Assembly: GCA_964019165.1 (NCBI GenBank)
Contig: OZ025269.1
Span: 7,850,669-7,914,668, forward strand
DNA length: 64,000 bases
DNA from: Mastigias papua
Taxonomy: Eukaryota; Cnidaria; Scyphozoa; Rhizostomeae; Mastigiidae
Direction of reading: 5' to 3'
Every line of letters starts with the position of its first letter. Within the stretch, counting starts at the first letter, position 1. Positions 28,179 through 41,700 of this stretch are shown one piece after another. The notes beneath the pieces are model-generated. The model had not been told where the DNA came from. It was given only the letters and a program-made list of their open reading frames with translations, and did no database searches. The translations under genes and the position numbers were made by a program.

Positions 28179-29624
28179 AAATAGGCCTTGCACTAGATTC
28201 CTTATACAAAAAGCGTGTAAGGCAAACTCGATCTCAACTCCCTTTTAAGAAAATAGTAGTCTATTGTCTTAGTCATTGGTATGCTGCAGTAGATACCTGG
28301 GTTCTCCTAAAAAAAGCTGATAACCAGTGGTATGATGCTCTGGGAATCAAGGAATCGACAAGGGTCTTCGAATTAGTAAGTTCTGATTACAGGTAGTGTA
28401 AATATCAAATTCTACAAAAGAAAATCAATTGCAAGAAAGACGGAAAAATGTATGATAAAAATGCGATATTTGTAATAATCAACTAAGAAAAAAGATACAA
28501 ATATATAACTTGAACGAATGGCTTAGCAAAATGAAATGTATAGTCTTAGCAAGACAGCAAATACCCAATTAGTTTTAAATAACATTCAGCAACAATCTAT
28601 CCATAGATCTTGAAAAAGCATTCCTATAAGTAAATTATTCATTTTGCACTTTCGCAACTCTAAAGAATACACTTGCTTCATTAATAAATATTAAATTAAT
28701 ACACTCAACAAATGAGCCAGTACAATACAGTACACAAGCCTAATTTTCAAGAACTTTGCTGCTCTGCTCGTTGAGTGTAATAATGGTAGCTTCAGTTGCA
28801 AATACATATTGTCCTCACTACAATACCTTAAGTAAATGTTTCAATATTTGTAGAATGCTTTTTGTTTTCTATCTACGTACAATGCAACTGAGTTAAATTC
28901 CTCCTTACCCCTTTACAGGAAGTGGAGGACATTTGGGCGTTTACTGGTGGGGTGGGCGTTAAACAGGCAACAGCACAACCATGCTCAAAACTTCGAAAAT
29001 TATTGGGAAGCAATCACTCTTTCGCCTCCTAGTGCTCGCCACCGTTTAATAGGTACAATAAAGCAAGTTCAAAAATGCCCTTTCTGCGTGGAAAAAAGCC
29101 TTCTGTATAAGGCAGGAAAATTTTACAATTGATATAAATGTAGGTACAAATTACTGAAACAATATCTAAACTAATAAATTCTTCATATCATACATCTATT
29201 GTCATCAAATACACAAGAAAAAACATAACTTACAACCGTACAAAGTTTTTACATAGGTCAGTCAATGGCACATACTATATAACTAAGATGTATATGGAAT
29301 AACTCCAAGCTAGATCAATATGAAGTTGATATCACACTCAAAAATTCTACTTCGAGGAGCATTAAGGTGTCGATGACATTTAAGAGTGCTAATAAAACTA
29401 CTTACTTTGGGTCTCTTCGGTGAGATTCGTCACTACAGGCGAAATATAGTACCACCTAAGTGACCACCAAAAGATAGTGGTTTCTATAGGGAGTAGAGAC
29501 AAGCTAGATATCCTTAATACAAATTAAAATCAACATAGAAGACGTCTTCTGGCTACCCATCCTTAATGTTCAGAAAAAAGAAATAATGTAGAAATTGTAC
29601 TTCTTACTCAGATTTGCTCCTAGC
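28179..29624. other. No gene seen
   Basis: Two frames, 28175-28396 and 28947-29132 on plus, have a fairly protein-like composition (for example YCLSHWYAAVDTWVLL), but I found no splice context or family to support them. Confidence 0.35.
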
Positions 29625-29711
29625 AAGCTTTTTTCATTATAAGCTTGTTTCATCATAAGCTTTTTTCATCAAAAGCTTTTTTCATCATAAACTTTTCTCA
29701 TCATAAGCTTC
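29625..29711. repeat. 16-bp tandem repeat, about five units
   Basis: Units of the form AAGCTTTTTTCATCAT repeated about 5.4 times with scattered substitutions; it lies just upstream of a LINE fragment. Confidence 0.85.
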
Positions 29712-29759
29712 AATGAAAATTCCCCTTACAGTAAAATAATGATAATTCCTAAAATCATA

Positions 29760-30295
29760 CAAGGTGATAAAATACTGCATGGGAACAGCAAGATAATATA
29801 CAAAAAGGAGCATGGAAGAAGATATCTTCTTCAAACTACAGTTCAGTCACTGTATAGAAGCATTATTGAACCACATTTCAGATTCCGCTGTGCAGTGTCG
29901 AGAGTCTGCAGTGCTACCGCGCTGAATAAACTACAGAAACTACAAAATCGCGCTGCTAGGATAGCTACAAATAGCCCTTACGATGCGCCGTCTCATCCAC
30001 AGTTTGGAAAAACTAGGGTGGCAATCTATAAGGGAACTTATTAATATTGAAACTGCCATGATGGTGTATCGGTCAATAAATAATGAAGCACCCAGTTACC
30101 TTATGAGTTTATCTTCAGGGGGTCTCAAAATACCGTTAGGGAGCTTCAAAATATTAAGACTGACCTTAAATTGCCTCTTTTAAAAACTTCCAGTGGTCAG
30201 AAATGCTTCTCTTATATAGGAACACGACTCTGGAACAATCTAAGTGCTGATGCCAAAAATGCACAAACTCATTTTCAGTTCAAAAATGCATAAAA
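29760..30295 (+). mobile_element. CR1/Jockey-type LINE, C-terminal RT fragment
   Basis: Two overlapping plus frames give SLYRSIIEPHFRFRCAVSRV, LNKLQKLQNRAARIATNSPY, then KLGWQSIRELINIETAMMVY, RSINNEAPSYLMSL and, in a third frame, TSSGQKCFSYIGTRLWNN and FQFKNA. This is the typical end of a CR1/Jockey ORF2 and parallels 60225-61102 (LQKLQNRAARIVTGSPFD, RLGWLSVDMLVHRE). It is 5'-truncated and frame-broken. Confidence 0.8.
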
Positions 30296-31316
30296 AATCA
30301 GTAAGGAATCCTTTCGTTAACTCCACTATTTCTTAATTTTCTTTTTTATTGTATTACTGTATGTAGTTCTTATTGTAATGTCTTCTTTGTACGACTGTAA
30401 TCAGATTATTTAGCTTCTTCATATATAAATATATAATTTTTGGGCAGTAGGGCAGTATAAAAATACGTTCTTAGCTGCATACTATAACCTGCTTAAAGAA
30501 TTTAAATGAATGAATGAATCAATAGTTACTATCAGGGCGGGGAATTCAATACAAATACAGTTCTTCTGCCTAATCTGCGTAAGTTTTGATGTATCAGAAC
30601 TTAAAAGTTTGTGAAATACTGCATTTGGATCTATGTAACATTTTATGGCTTTTCTAGGCGAGAATTCAAATTTGCAGAACAATTCAACATACCCAAAAAC
30701 AGTAGTTTAGAGCTAGATTGCACAAGGGATATATTTTACGTACGAAAGGCAGGGCAAAACAAAACGATAGCTAAACCGCATTATTCATAGCCATCAAAAA
30801 CTTCTAGAAGCAACAATGCTCTACTGCAAACTGGTGGAGGGTGGCGGGCGGACCCCCAAGCTCCTGCCTTCCAACTTTAAAGCACATTCTTTTCAACCTG
30901 TTAACAAATTGGGTAGGGGTGGGCCCCAAGCCTCCCTCTTCTAGTAAGCTAGCTAAAGGTTATTGATATTCAGAAGATATTAAAAACTTGGTCCAAACAT
31001 AGTGAAATGTATAGGAATAAGGTTCTCTTCCGCAAATTGTGTACTTCATCATTTCCTGAAAGGAAACTTCTCATCTTGCACCATGCTGTAATTACAGATA
31101 AACTTCGAAGTTCAAACATAATACTTATACTAAAATAGATGCACACAAATTTTTCAGTTGGTCCAAAGAGCTTTCCTCTCCTACTAGACAATATATGACT
31201 GACGAAAATGTCAAGGGTCATTTGTCCCTAATGTGGAATAAAGAGCTGTCCACATAATGTCTAATTTGTTGTTTTTTCTACATGCACAATCTAATAATTT
31301 CATTTGCCATTGCTAA
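30296..31316. other. No gene seen
   Basis: Probably includes the LINE 3' tail immediately after 30295. No other coding or repeat structure was recognised. Confidence 0.4.
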
Positions 31317-31336
31317 AAAACCGGGAACATTCTTAA

Positions 31337-31378
31337 GGATGCTGAAAACTTTATTCGTCCGACACTCGTCAGAATATG
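31337..31378 (-). ncRNA. Hammerhead ribozyme-like motif, left arm
   Basis: On minus: CATATT, CTGACGA (good core), GTGTCGGAC, GAAT in place of GAAA, a loop ending TTC, then AGCATC. The core box is intact, but helix I and the GAAA box have decayed. Confidence 0.55.
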
Positions 31379-31910
31379 AAAACATCGGGTGAACCGAAAT
31401 ACATAACCAGTTGGGGATAGATTCACGTGATCAGAAGAACCTTGCATCTAATTAGCAGTACGATTGGCCAAGTGCACCTATTCACTATTGCTAAGTTGAA
31501 GAAACAAAGGGAGAAAACTGGTCCTTGCGTAGTGCATGCACAATAATACAACATGGTCCTTCGAGCATTAAGAAGAAAAACAACGAAGCGTGAGAATAGC
31601 CACCTCGCATGTGTAAGAGTTCGAATCCTAAAAGAAATGTCATCCGACCATAGGGCAATATCTTGTTAAAAATCCAGAATGCGCGGAAACCTAAACAGAT
31701 GTCGTGTCATTTAAGTATTCTGGATTCCTTTTACAAATAGACTCAAAATACAGGCCGTTCCCCCCCTTGGACTCTTCAACTGAGTAATAATGAATGGAAG
31801 TCAATTGGCCAACTATACGGTCAACTGCATGCAGGATTCACCTTGTCACGTGAATCTGCACGCATCTGGTTTTACATTTCGGTTAACTTTTGGGTTGCTA
31901 TCCGATGTTT

Positions 31911-31952
31911 AATACTCCGACGAATGCTGGACGAAAAAAAGCTATCAGTATG
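31911..31952 (+). ncRNA. Hammerhead ribozyme-like motif, right arm
   Basis: On plus: AATACT, CCGACGA (one substitution from CTGACGA), ATGCTGGAC, GAAA, a loop ending ATC, then AGTATG. One core base is changed, so it is probably weak or inactive. Confidence 0.55.
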
Positions 31953-31970
31953 CTACAGGATGTTCCAGCA

Positions 31971-34060
31971 TTTTCGAGCAATACCGAAATTTTGTACTGC
32001 CGACAGACTACTCAAAGCTACTTGCATAGTGCAGCAAAATTTGGCACTTCTATCTGCATTGAATTCCCGCCAAGGTTATCATGGTTTTAGTGCAAAGATA
32101 CTCGATTTACATACGAATCGCCAGAAATACTAATGTGATCTATCTATTAGAGGTAGAGGGAGAGAAGGAAGATCAAATGTTAAATGAAGATAATGGTATG
32201 AATATAGAATCGCGCAGCAGCTTGCTTCTATAGTATTGCAAAATACAATTGGGTTTTGAAACAATAAAGAATCCGGAAACATTAATGGAAACATCTCAAT
32301 TTCTAAATTGTGAGCTAACCGTTCCTCTCATCTAGCATTACGTAATAGCTCAAAAACAAATAATTATATCATAATCCTATCAGATACAACTATAAGAGTT
32401 TTTCACATAACCCTTGACTTGGATGGAATGGCAGAAAGTTCACGAAATAACTGGTTTCAATAGAAGCCATCACCACTTTGACTTAGCATCGAATGAACAG
32501 TAAATTTCTGGCTAAAGCTTTTGTATCACGAAGGATCCTGATGTCATAATTCCCAGATGTCTGTCTGCTTTCTGAAGAAGATAGAATGCTGTCAGCTATA
32601 ACTGCTAGAAGCATTACCTAGATGCGGAATGATATCTCACCACGAATAAAGATTTCTAAATGATCCAATATTCAAGTAGTTATCATAGGGCATTCCCACC
32701 AATAAATAGTACACGTGAGACGATCATCAACTGGTTTGAGCTTCGTAGAGGTCGCAACTCCGCCACAGAAACAAGTATACACATCTTTGTCTAGAAATGT
32801 CCGTTTCTCTAGCATATACTCCGCTGGTCCACGAGCAGTACAGCCAACACCAAAAACGAACTTGCTCTAAAACACAAAAAACCGATAAGAGTAAGAAAAT
32901 TTACACCCAAAAGAGATGATCAGCAAAGCATTATGAACGAACATAGTTCCAAATGCTCAAGACCGGTATTCACTTCATCGAATTCGTCAAAGAATTCGCT
33001 GAGCCTGTTGAAAGTTTCACTGAAATAAAGACAATTCCGTCATTGGTTCTGTTCTGGGCGAAGTTGCTGGGCAGTTATATTACAAACAGGAAAGAACATC
33101 TACTATTGTTATAACTAATGCGTGCAGAGTATGAGAACTGTTCAAGATATCAGAGTAAGCACACTTCAGCAAACACGCCAAATAAATTCTAGATCATTTC
33201 TTAAGAAATAATGCCTGAATTAGAAAGATATCACGTCAATATCGCACGAAAAAGTTCAAACATTCTTTACTGCATACTGCAAGTACTATCTTCGCCTCAA
33301 AGTAATGCTCTTCGTCCTACTATTTTTCGATGAAAAAGTACTTAAAGCATCCTAAAGAATGTTTCAACTCAAGGTTGTGATAGTGAACTTTGCATTGCCA
33401 ACATATTACTCATTTATTCCTAGTATGGAGATCAGCGCAATCAACAATAATATACAAGATCTATCCTTTCAAATGCTGAAAAGAATGAATTGGCCTTCTA
33501 GTACGCAGTTTAGTCCACGAAGCGTTGATTCATGCTATTTCCATTACATTGAGTCTATTCTTGTCAATTTCATCGTTGCAAGTAGGACTACGGCCCTACT
33601 GCTGGGAAATACGATCTCCTTGCTTATCTACATCACAAAGATGCTAACAACGGGAAAACTTCCCTGCAATCCACCAAAGCTGAGAAGCATTGCTTAGCAC
33701 AGAGGTATGTCAACCATGTAGTCTTATTAGCTATATAACTGTTACATGATTATTGGTACATACCAAATAATATGATTTTTGGAGAAAATTCTCAGATGTA
33801 GTTTGCAGAGCAGCAGGAGAATTGAGTACAGAGATGTAATAGAGAGATCTTGACGCGAACACTTTTTGGACCAAATGGGGCTATATTTTTGTCCTCATTT
33901 ATATGCATGTCTTAGTGCTTTGGATTTTTATAAATATTTGCACTTTTCGTAATTTTTCATCTATTTTAAACTGTGTGAAGCGTCGAGGAAGTCTGCTAAC
34001 ATTCAAATTCCGTTATGTTTTGCAATAAGTTTCAGCTACGTCTTTCCAGTCGCCTCATCC
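31971..34060. other. No gene seen
   Basis: A plus frame at 33359-33697 is the longest (112 codons) but has no recognisable motif, so I do not call it. No other structure was found. Confidence 0.35.
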
Positions 34061-34690
34061 AGTTGAGTCAAATCTTGACACTTGTAGCACAAACTGGTAT
34101 TATGAAGCCTACATGTACACACTGGAATCTAGGACATACTTCGGTAGGTAATTGATGTAGATGAAGCAAAGAAAAAGGGCAAGACAAGAACCCTGTGGTA
34201 CACGCACATACTTCTTTATCCCCAATGCTTGAATCAACGCTAATAACACTGTAAGACTGTTTGAAGTTCGATAGGCAAGAATTAAATCAAGAGAGTTCAA
34301 GCAGCCATACAGCGCACTGCTCTAGCTATTCACAGAGAATACTATAACGCATCAAATGATTTTCTGAGATCTATAAGCACCAAACCCACAAGTCTACTGA
34401 GACCATAAGCCACTAGACCAGTCTTTAGTATCTTAAGTAAGCATGTTGCTGCTGAGTGTAAGTGGAAAATTCTAGGTTGGCCTGATGAAAAAGACCGTTG
34501 TCATTCACATAATGGTACAGCTGGTGTGCCACTAGTTCTTCAAAAGCTTTGAAATGGCATTAAATAGTAATACTGGTCGCTATTTGGGCCTATCAGTCTA
34601 ATCTCCTTCATTGAAAATAGGAGTAACTCTTGCCCATTTCCATAAATCAGGAAAGCGACTTGTTTGAATAGATGTAGCAAAATATAGGAT
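34061..34690 (-). mobile_element. CR1/Jockey-type LINE, degenerate RT fragment
   Basis: Read on minus across several frames: TSRFPDLWKWARVTPIF, then RP...PVLLFNAISKLL, a block ending AYGLSRLVG-like with LRKSFDALRY, and finally KKYVRVPQGSCLALFLCFIYI with NYLPKYVLD. These are RT fingers-to-palm blocks (the PQGS and FLxYIN boxes) of the same group as 60225-62163. Stops and frameshifts are dense; it is long dead. Confidence 0.6.
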
Positions 34691-35737
34691 ATCGAGTCAT
34701 TGCCTGATAAATGTACAACTGAGCAACCCCGGTAAATGGATCATCAATAAGTAAATATGAACAATAAGCTGTACAGAAGACAGTACAAGTGATGGGCACA
34801 TGTGAATGGTATTATTTGTCAGCTGTACACCTGTGATCTGCATTTGGTGGTGTCGATAGTAGGTCCCAAGCACTCCAAACATGGGAATCGCTGTACATGA
34901 CATGGACATAAGAAACATTCTAAAGCTGAGGAATTTCTCTTGGTATGCTCTTAATTTGAGCTGAAATATTTTAGCAAGAATCGAATTAAGAAGCAAAGTG
35001 TTTGTGCTGAACGACAAATCTAACTAAAATAGGTAGGTTACTAAAATCAGTAGGTTTGAGATCAATTTATAGCATGGAAAATTCGAGAATATAAGAATTG
35101 GGTCCCTTAAGATTAGACCAGTAAGTTAGGAACTGGGATATTCAGTAGCATATATGAGGTTGTAATTGTCGATCAATGATAACCAAGAGAGCAAAAGTAT
35201 GGCTATAAAGGTAAAGCTATGGCAATTCGTTCCTATTGAGAAAATTCTGGTCCAGGATAAATCTTGTTAAGTTATTGCATAAATTCTTGTTTTCCTTTGT
35301 TGCAACAATTTTTTCTCTTGTAGCTCATCAACCTAGCAATGTGTAGAATTTTGATAGGGCATCAATTTTGGCGATTCTGAAACATTTCTTTGCATTACAA
35401 GATAGTGCAGCAGTATGCCTAACGTTTCTCCAATTTTACTCTAACTATGCATACTGTCGTTATGCCTATAAAAAATTAGTGTAGTAGAAATCACGATATC
35501 CAGTATATAAAAAAGATAAATCAATTATAATTGTAATGAAGCCAAGTCTGTTACTTGGCTTTTAAGTCAATAGCATTTCTTACTGATAGAAAAACCTATC
35601 TTCTGTTGAAACATACAAATGATCAGTTTTAAAAGCAGTTTCTTTCAAGCACAGAAAACAAACACAAAAATATCTTCAAAAAGTATTGCATAAGTATAAC
35701 TAAGAACAATTTGAAATCTTTTATAACCTCAACTTAC
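34691..35737. other. 3' side of the membrane collagen gene; later exons not identified
   Basis: The collagen-like gene must continue below 35738, since its third exon ends at a splice donor, but I could not find the remaining exons with confidence. The minus frame at 34697-35017 has no recognisable motif. Confidence 0.35.
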
Positions 35738-38700
35738 TTTTGATGAAAAGACAGGGCCAGTTCTTGCAAAGGTTGCCTCTGGTTTTGATTTTAAAACTGA
35801 GAAAGAGACAAATGTCTCCTTGTATGCACATAAAGAAAAGTTGCCAGCTCCTGAGATTCCCTGAATTCCCTGTGCGCCTTGTGTCCCATTAGCACCAGGT
35901 GGTCCCTGGTTTCCTTTATCTCCTTTTCGTCCTGGTGGTCCTTGGTTACCTTGTGAGCCTTTTGGACCTTGTTCTCCTCTAGGACCTGCTTCACCTTGGA
36001 CACCTTGTGGACCCATTGGGCCAGTTCTGTTAACCTTAAAATTGACAACTTTTCATGCTGTTACTGGTATACATACATGGTCACACAAAGTATATCTGCA
36101 GACAGAATCAGTACAACTCTCAAAATGTTCAAAAATGGCAAAAGAATGAAAAAACAAAAATTCAGCTGCATCACTTAGATATACATACAAAGTGGATATT
36201 TACACTTACCAGTCCTTCTTTAAAGATGGTAAGGTTACTCTGTAATTCACGAATTTGGTGTTCCATCATAGAAGTATGTGCTATGAGCTGATGCAATAAT
36301 TGGCTTGTTTCATTGAATGTTAAGTTGTGTATAGGATATTCATATGACCACTGGCTCCTCGAAGCTGAAAAAAGCAATAAAGATCCAAGTAGTGCAAAAT
36401 CCTGAGTAGATTTCACACAACCAAAACGTAGAATAATGACCACAAATTATGTTAAAAACCATGTCGAAACCGATAGCTGTCCTGATATTTTGCCCAAAAA
36501 AGTTGACATTCAGAAAAAAACTAGTTGAAAGCAGCTCGGGTAATTTGAATAAAATATAAATCCCACTAATTTAAGATCTTGCACGAGTTCTGCCTATTGG
36601 CAGTATACTGTACTTAAAAAATTTTCTATGGGCTTAGAGCACTGCTAATTCATAAAACAGGATTGCCCCTAATGATCACTAATGAGTGTCCAGTATACCA
36701 TGCACATTTTATTGATGTCTATACGATTGCAAGATATTCATGATATAAGACACCAGGCAAAATTTCATCCTCATAGCTCAACTATTTCTTAAAATATTGA
36801 TATTTGAACTTTTAGATCCGTAGTATCGCTCAAGATGTCAAGACCACTACAGATGTACTGTAATAACCCCCCACAATACTTTTGGCGCGTCAAACGACAA
36901 TAGATTGTTAAAACTCCATGCATTTTATTTGAGTGTTCTTCGGGCGTTCTTGGGGGTGTTCACCCTGTTCTTGGTGTGTTCAGTCTTTTATAAACGAAAT
37001 TTTTAGATCAGAGCATAATTTGTTGGAAAAGATAAATAAAATCATTGGTAGATCGAGATATTTCCCAAGTTTTCAGTTTCTAGATTAAATTTCTTAATTT
37101 ACAAATTTAGCAAATCAAACATACCTTAAAAATCCGAACTAGCTCCCTGGGCGCTTATTGTATTTTTGAGTCTTTTACCTGGGTGCTTATTCAAAGTGGG
37201 CGCTTACTAGGTGCTGGGCGTCTATTGGTATTTTCAAACGGTCAGAGGAAGGTACCACTACTCTCACTCTTACAGGACATGTACAAGTTGAATTATCGAA
37301 ACTGCTAAATCAATTTTTGAAGGCAGATACAGGAAATGGGATCTACGTTGAAATCACCGGGAAAAGAAAACGAGAGGTTGGGCTTGTGGTACCAGCAAAA
37401 CTTTCAGCACGGACAAACTGTAATCGAACAGCAAAAGTACTTGATGAACAATTGGTTAAAATGAAAGAAAAATTTTCTACCTTGGAATTGAAACACAGAA
37501 GAAAAGGACTGTACAGGAAATTTCCAGTTTATGCCTTTTAGTTTACTTTTATGCTTCTTCAAAAGTAATAGAAACGACCCATTGGGAGTGACTTTTATAA
37601 CTTGTTTTCGAGAGTGATCATTTTGTGTCTTCATGTCTTGTCTGGGCCATACTAATTTTTCTGGGTCAATCGGTATGGTAAATGTATTGCCACTCCGGCT
37701 TTTGTCAAGATAATGGATGCACTTGAAAGAAGGCAAAATTTTCGAATAAGAGCCCAGTCTCTCGGGACAGTTTTCGAATAAGCGCCCAGTTTCTTAATAT
37801 GGGCGCTTATTAGCAGGGGGCACTTAAAGAGTGCTGGGTGATTATTAGAACTTTAAGGGTTTTACCTGGGGGCTAATTCGAAGGGGGCGCTTATTAGGTG
37901 CTGGGCCCTTAATCGGATTTTTACGGTACATTTATTTTGGTCCTTTTTGTGTGTAATGTTGGAAAAGACCTTCGGGTGTACAACAAAGCCCCAAAGAACG
38001 AAGAAAGAAAGACTAAGTAGATAGAGAGATAAGATCAAGCTTGTCGATAGTTGAGTCGAAATATAACTAGTTGTAGAACTTGGGGAAGGAAGTAGAAGGA
38101 TAAGTGTTCCATAGGGAACAAGTTCCTAGAATGAAAGATGACTTGCGGGATAGAACTGGAGATGATGTGATCGAGTAGGGCTTCTGGAAATTCAAACACA
38201 TCTCACTAGATCAGAAAATTAGTAATGATATTCATATGAACAATGTCTGTGAAAATATAGATCGAAAATGACAAGATCTGCAACAAGATGATGATGAGAG
38301 AGAGGCTGGAGAGATATGGTGAGGTTGGATTATTGATGGGACGAATGGACTTGAACTGGAATTATTCAAAAAGGTGAAGAGAAGATATAGGAGCACCACC
38401 TCCAAACATGGGGGCAGTAATCCAATGAAGGAGGAGTCTGGGATTTGTATGTAGCGAAGAGATCAGAAAGTGAGAAGTTGCCACAGGCTCTGAAAAGGAA
38501 GCTTAGTTCTTGAAATGCGTGTTTAGCAATGAAATGAATGTTTGGATTTCGAAGCGAGAACTGAAACTGAAAGACCAAGTTGAAAGAAAGAAGTTGAAGT
38601 GTCCAGTTCATGACCATTCATGAAAACCGGTGGAAAATCTTGGTCTTGGTGATATAGCAAAACAATAAGCCTTTCAAACAGTTCAAACACTTTCGAAAAA

Positions 38701-41700
38701 CATTTTTCACATGTACAGAACATGATTCTGTCTGAATTTCAAACCTTTATGGCTTCATTTTAAGTTCATGTCTTTCCCCTAATGTCAATATTATGCCAAT
38801 TGTTGAATGCATTGAATACACAGATGTAAAGTTGCTTGGTAGAATAAATGAGTAATAGTTTATAGGGGGCCAAAATATAGATATTGTCTAATTTTCTAGT
38901 ATTATTGAAGTTACTTAAAATTCTATACGACTTCACAGTTATTTGCCTTCCTGGTCTGGAATGGCCTATAATAAAAGTGTAAAGTACGCAAAGGTTAAAG
39001 TACTAACTGTAAAAAACTTGTAAAATGCTTAGGCTTCTTGTTGGATGACATTGGATGTAAAATGGAAATACCTCACAAATGAAGTATCAAAAACTGTGCA
39101 GAGCATTTGGTATCCCTTGTAAAATTAGAAATTTTCTGTCCATCAGTGGTTTGATAGCTATCTACAATTCCTTGTCTATGAAACTGTACAATACAGTATA
39201 GCAGGTTGGGGACCAAAATTTGCATTATATACTGACTACATTGTTAAAATTCAATCATCAACCATGTCTTTCTAATTCTCCTCCTCATTGTACCAAATTT
39301 GGGCTACTGTGTAAATTGAAAATTTGCACAACAAAATTATTGGAAAGTAGAGGACTCTTCCATGCCGAGTTAGGCTGGAAAATATATGTCATGTATTCAA
39401 TTTTGAATTAAAGCAAGTGTTCTGACGCTGATATGAATAAGTAACAGAAAAAATGATGAAAGTGTTGAAGGAGCGCCAGTATATGTTTGGGCTGTGATTT
39501 TACTAGGGTTGTAGAAGAAATTAATGTAGCAGCATGTGTATTTGAAAACTAGAATATGGAATTTTAGCATTTCAAGGCCAGCATAGTTCAGGCCTCAATT
39601 GGCAATAAACAGTTTAGTAAGCTACCCTTTGCCAGCTAGAAGAAAAGATTCTAATTCATAAAGCAATGAGGTGAGGTGAGTCAACTTTGAGGATTACCTC
39701 TACGTATATGAAATAAATTGGGCATGTACAAAATGAAAATAGCAGTATTTTAAGAGCTTTATCGATATATCCAACACATTTGGTTTTAGATAATTCATAC
39801 AAGAAAAAGCCCGTGCTCATGCAGTAACTAGGAGTAAGGGAGTTTAAAAAATAACATGCATTGTTATTGCAATGTGTATCTTGTCTGAAATTCCTCTATG
39901 GAACAAAGATAACAAATATTCCAATGGAGAGAGCCAACACAGCAAATATTCTTGTGCAAATTTGAAGTCAAATATATTTTGTCACTAAAGGCGTCAAATA
40001 CCATATCATTCTGTGAGAAAATGAGTACCTTGTTAGGTAAATTTCTTCCACAATTTTTTAAAAATCACTGCCCAAACATTTAACAATACTCTGTAGTCAC
40101 TTTGCTAATTTTTCTGTAAATAAATCTCAATAGTGCTAAAAAGTTTCTGTTAATTTGAAATTAAGTAAATGACTAATATTCTCCCATCTACATTATGATT
40201 GAAGAAGCACCTATGTTGTGATAATTCTGGTATATAAATTGTCAAGGATAGGCCCTTGACAGCTGAAAGCTGCCATTTTTAGCAGGGTGTTGCAGTACTT
40301 TTGTTCCATTAGTGTAGAGTCTCAAAGATTACAGTGGACATTAAAATCAGTCAGAAGTCATTAGAGCCTTGCTATTCTCTTGAAGCCAAGGCTGTACAGT
40401 TCTGCATATCATAAAATACCCTTGTAAATATAAACAAAACTTGCACAATCTATTCCAAATATGTAAAGCTAGAATGTCTACACCCTATCACATACAAAAT
40501 CTGTAAACAGGTGCTCAGTATAAGGACTTCCTGCCAATCTCTCTTTCTTTGCAAGCATATTTTAATTGTAAATAAACTATATGTTATTTAAAATAGCTAA
40601 TAAGTTTAAATTTACTCATCTAGTTTTGTAATAGAGAGCCCCTTGAAAATCAGCACTGCTGAGTGGCTACCCTCCATAAATATTTGAAAATAGAAATAAA
40701 CTAGCTTAGTACTGATAGCCTGCTACACGCAGGCTCCCCTAGCCCCAGTTCAAAAGTTGCATATTAGCCTTGGAAACACTAACGCTGTGCCCCATGAAAG
40801 TTTGAAAATAGAAACAGAAATAAATGACAGATCAGGGTATGGGTTTCTTGCTGTCTGCATCACAGAACAGACAGTGCCAAAAAAGTGTACAAAAAGGTCT
40901 TAACTATGTGTGAAGACCATACCTATCCCCAAAAAACTGAGAACTGAGTAACAGAGGGTACCAATAAGGTCGGGGTTAGGGACTATCGAAGGATCTGTAA
41001 GTAACTTCTCACCACTGCAAATCAGTGACATTGCAAATGTAGTCAAAATCAACGTCTATGTAAAAAACACAAAAAAGCGAACACAGTCATCAGACATAAT
41101 CAGTTGTATTCTACGTAGACGATTGTTGGGTAAACACGGATCTTACATGTAAAGAAGCCATTATAGATGGATTGATACTATGTAAGCAAAGAGCGGAAGT
41201 ATGGGTACATTGCGGCGGCAAAGAGACCTGACAATCAGAACAGCTGGAAACGGAAAACACACCTTTCCTGTTGCACGAGAGGCCCACATGACATGGCAAT
41301 GATGGACATGACTTTTTTCTTCCTAAGGATAAACCGTTAGCCAATGAAAATCAAATTACCTTCACTTATTGATCTTTGTAGACATATCTGTGACTGCGAT
41401 TCAGTTTGGAACGTCCAAATCTTATGAAAATTAAAGGCACCAATTGATAAAGCCAACAAAATCAAAGCAAAAATTACAACGAACAGGCGTAGGCTTCTTT
41501 TACTACCATGTTGTGTAGATCGCATTTCTGAATCGTCAAAGGAGAATCCCCTTGATAATCTCTGAGAGCTGACATTGTCAACCCTAGTTAGTTCATAGAG
41601 AGGGGATTTCTTCTTCCGATGAGGTTGTCTTTGAGCAATCATACGTTCCTCGTGTCTCAATCGACTATCCTCAAAGTCAATAGGCATCTCATAAGGATTT

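Larger units (their letters stand above)
31317..31970. mobile_element. Two hammerhead-bearing repeats head-to-head (copy 3, inverted pair)
   Basis: The left half (about 31317-31545) has the orientation of copy 1, and the right half (about 31560-31970) is the reverse complement of copy 1 over its whole length (GAATAGCCACCTCGCATGTG, CCAGAATGCGC, CTTGGACTCTTCAACTGAG, GCATCTGG). The ribozyme motifs therefore sit at the two outer ends (31337-31378 on minus, 31911-31952 on plus), with the 5' parts meeting in the middle. This gives a partly palindromic 0.65-kb unit. No ORF. Confidence 0.65.

Noticed and set aside
33359..33697. 112-codon plus frame
   Set aside because: No motif, no splice partners, AT-rich composition; chance cannot be excluded.
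36171..36443. Full open frame around exon 2 of the collagen gene, including its upstream hydrophobic stretch [13 protein letters not shown]
   Set aside because: The hydrophobic stretch lies before a good splice acceptor (TTTTTTCAG) and is intronic; exon 1 already supplies the membrane helix and joins in phase.
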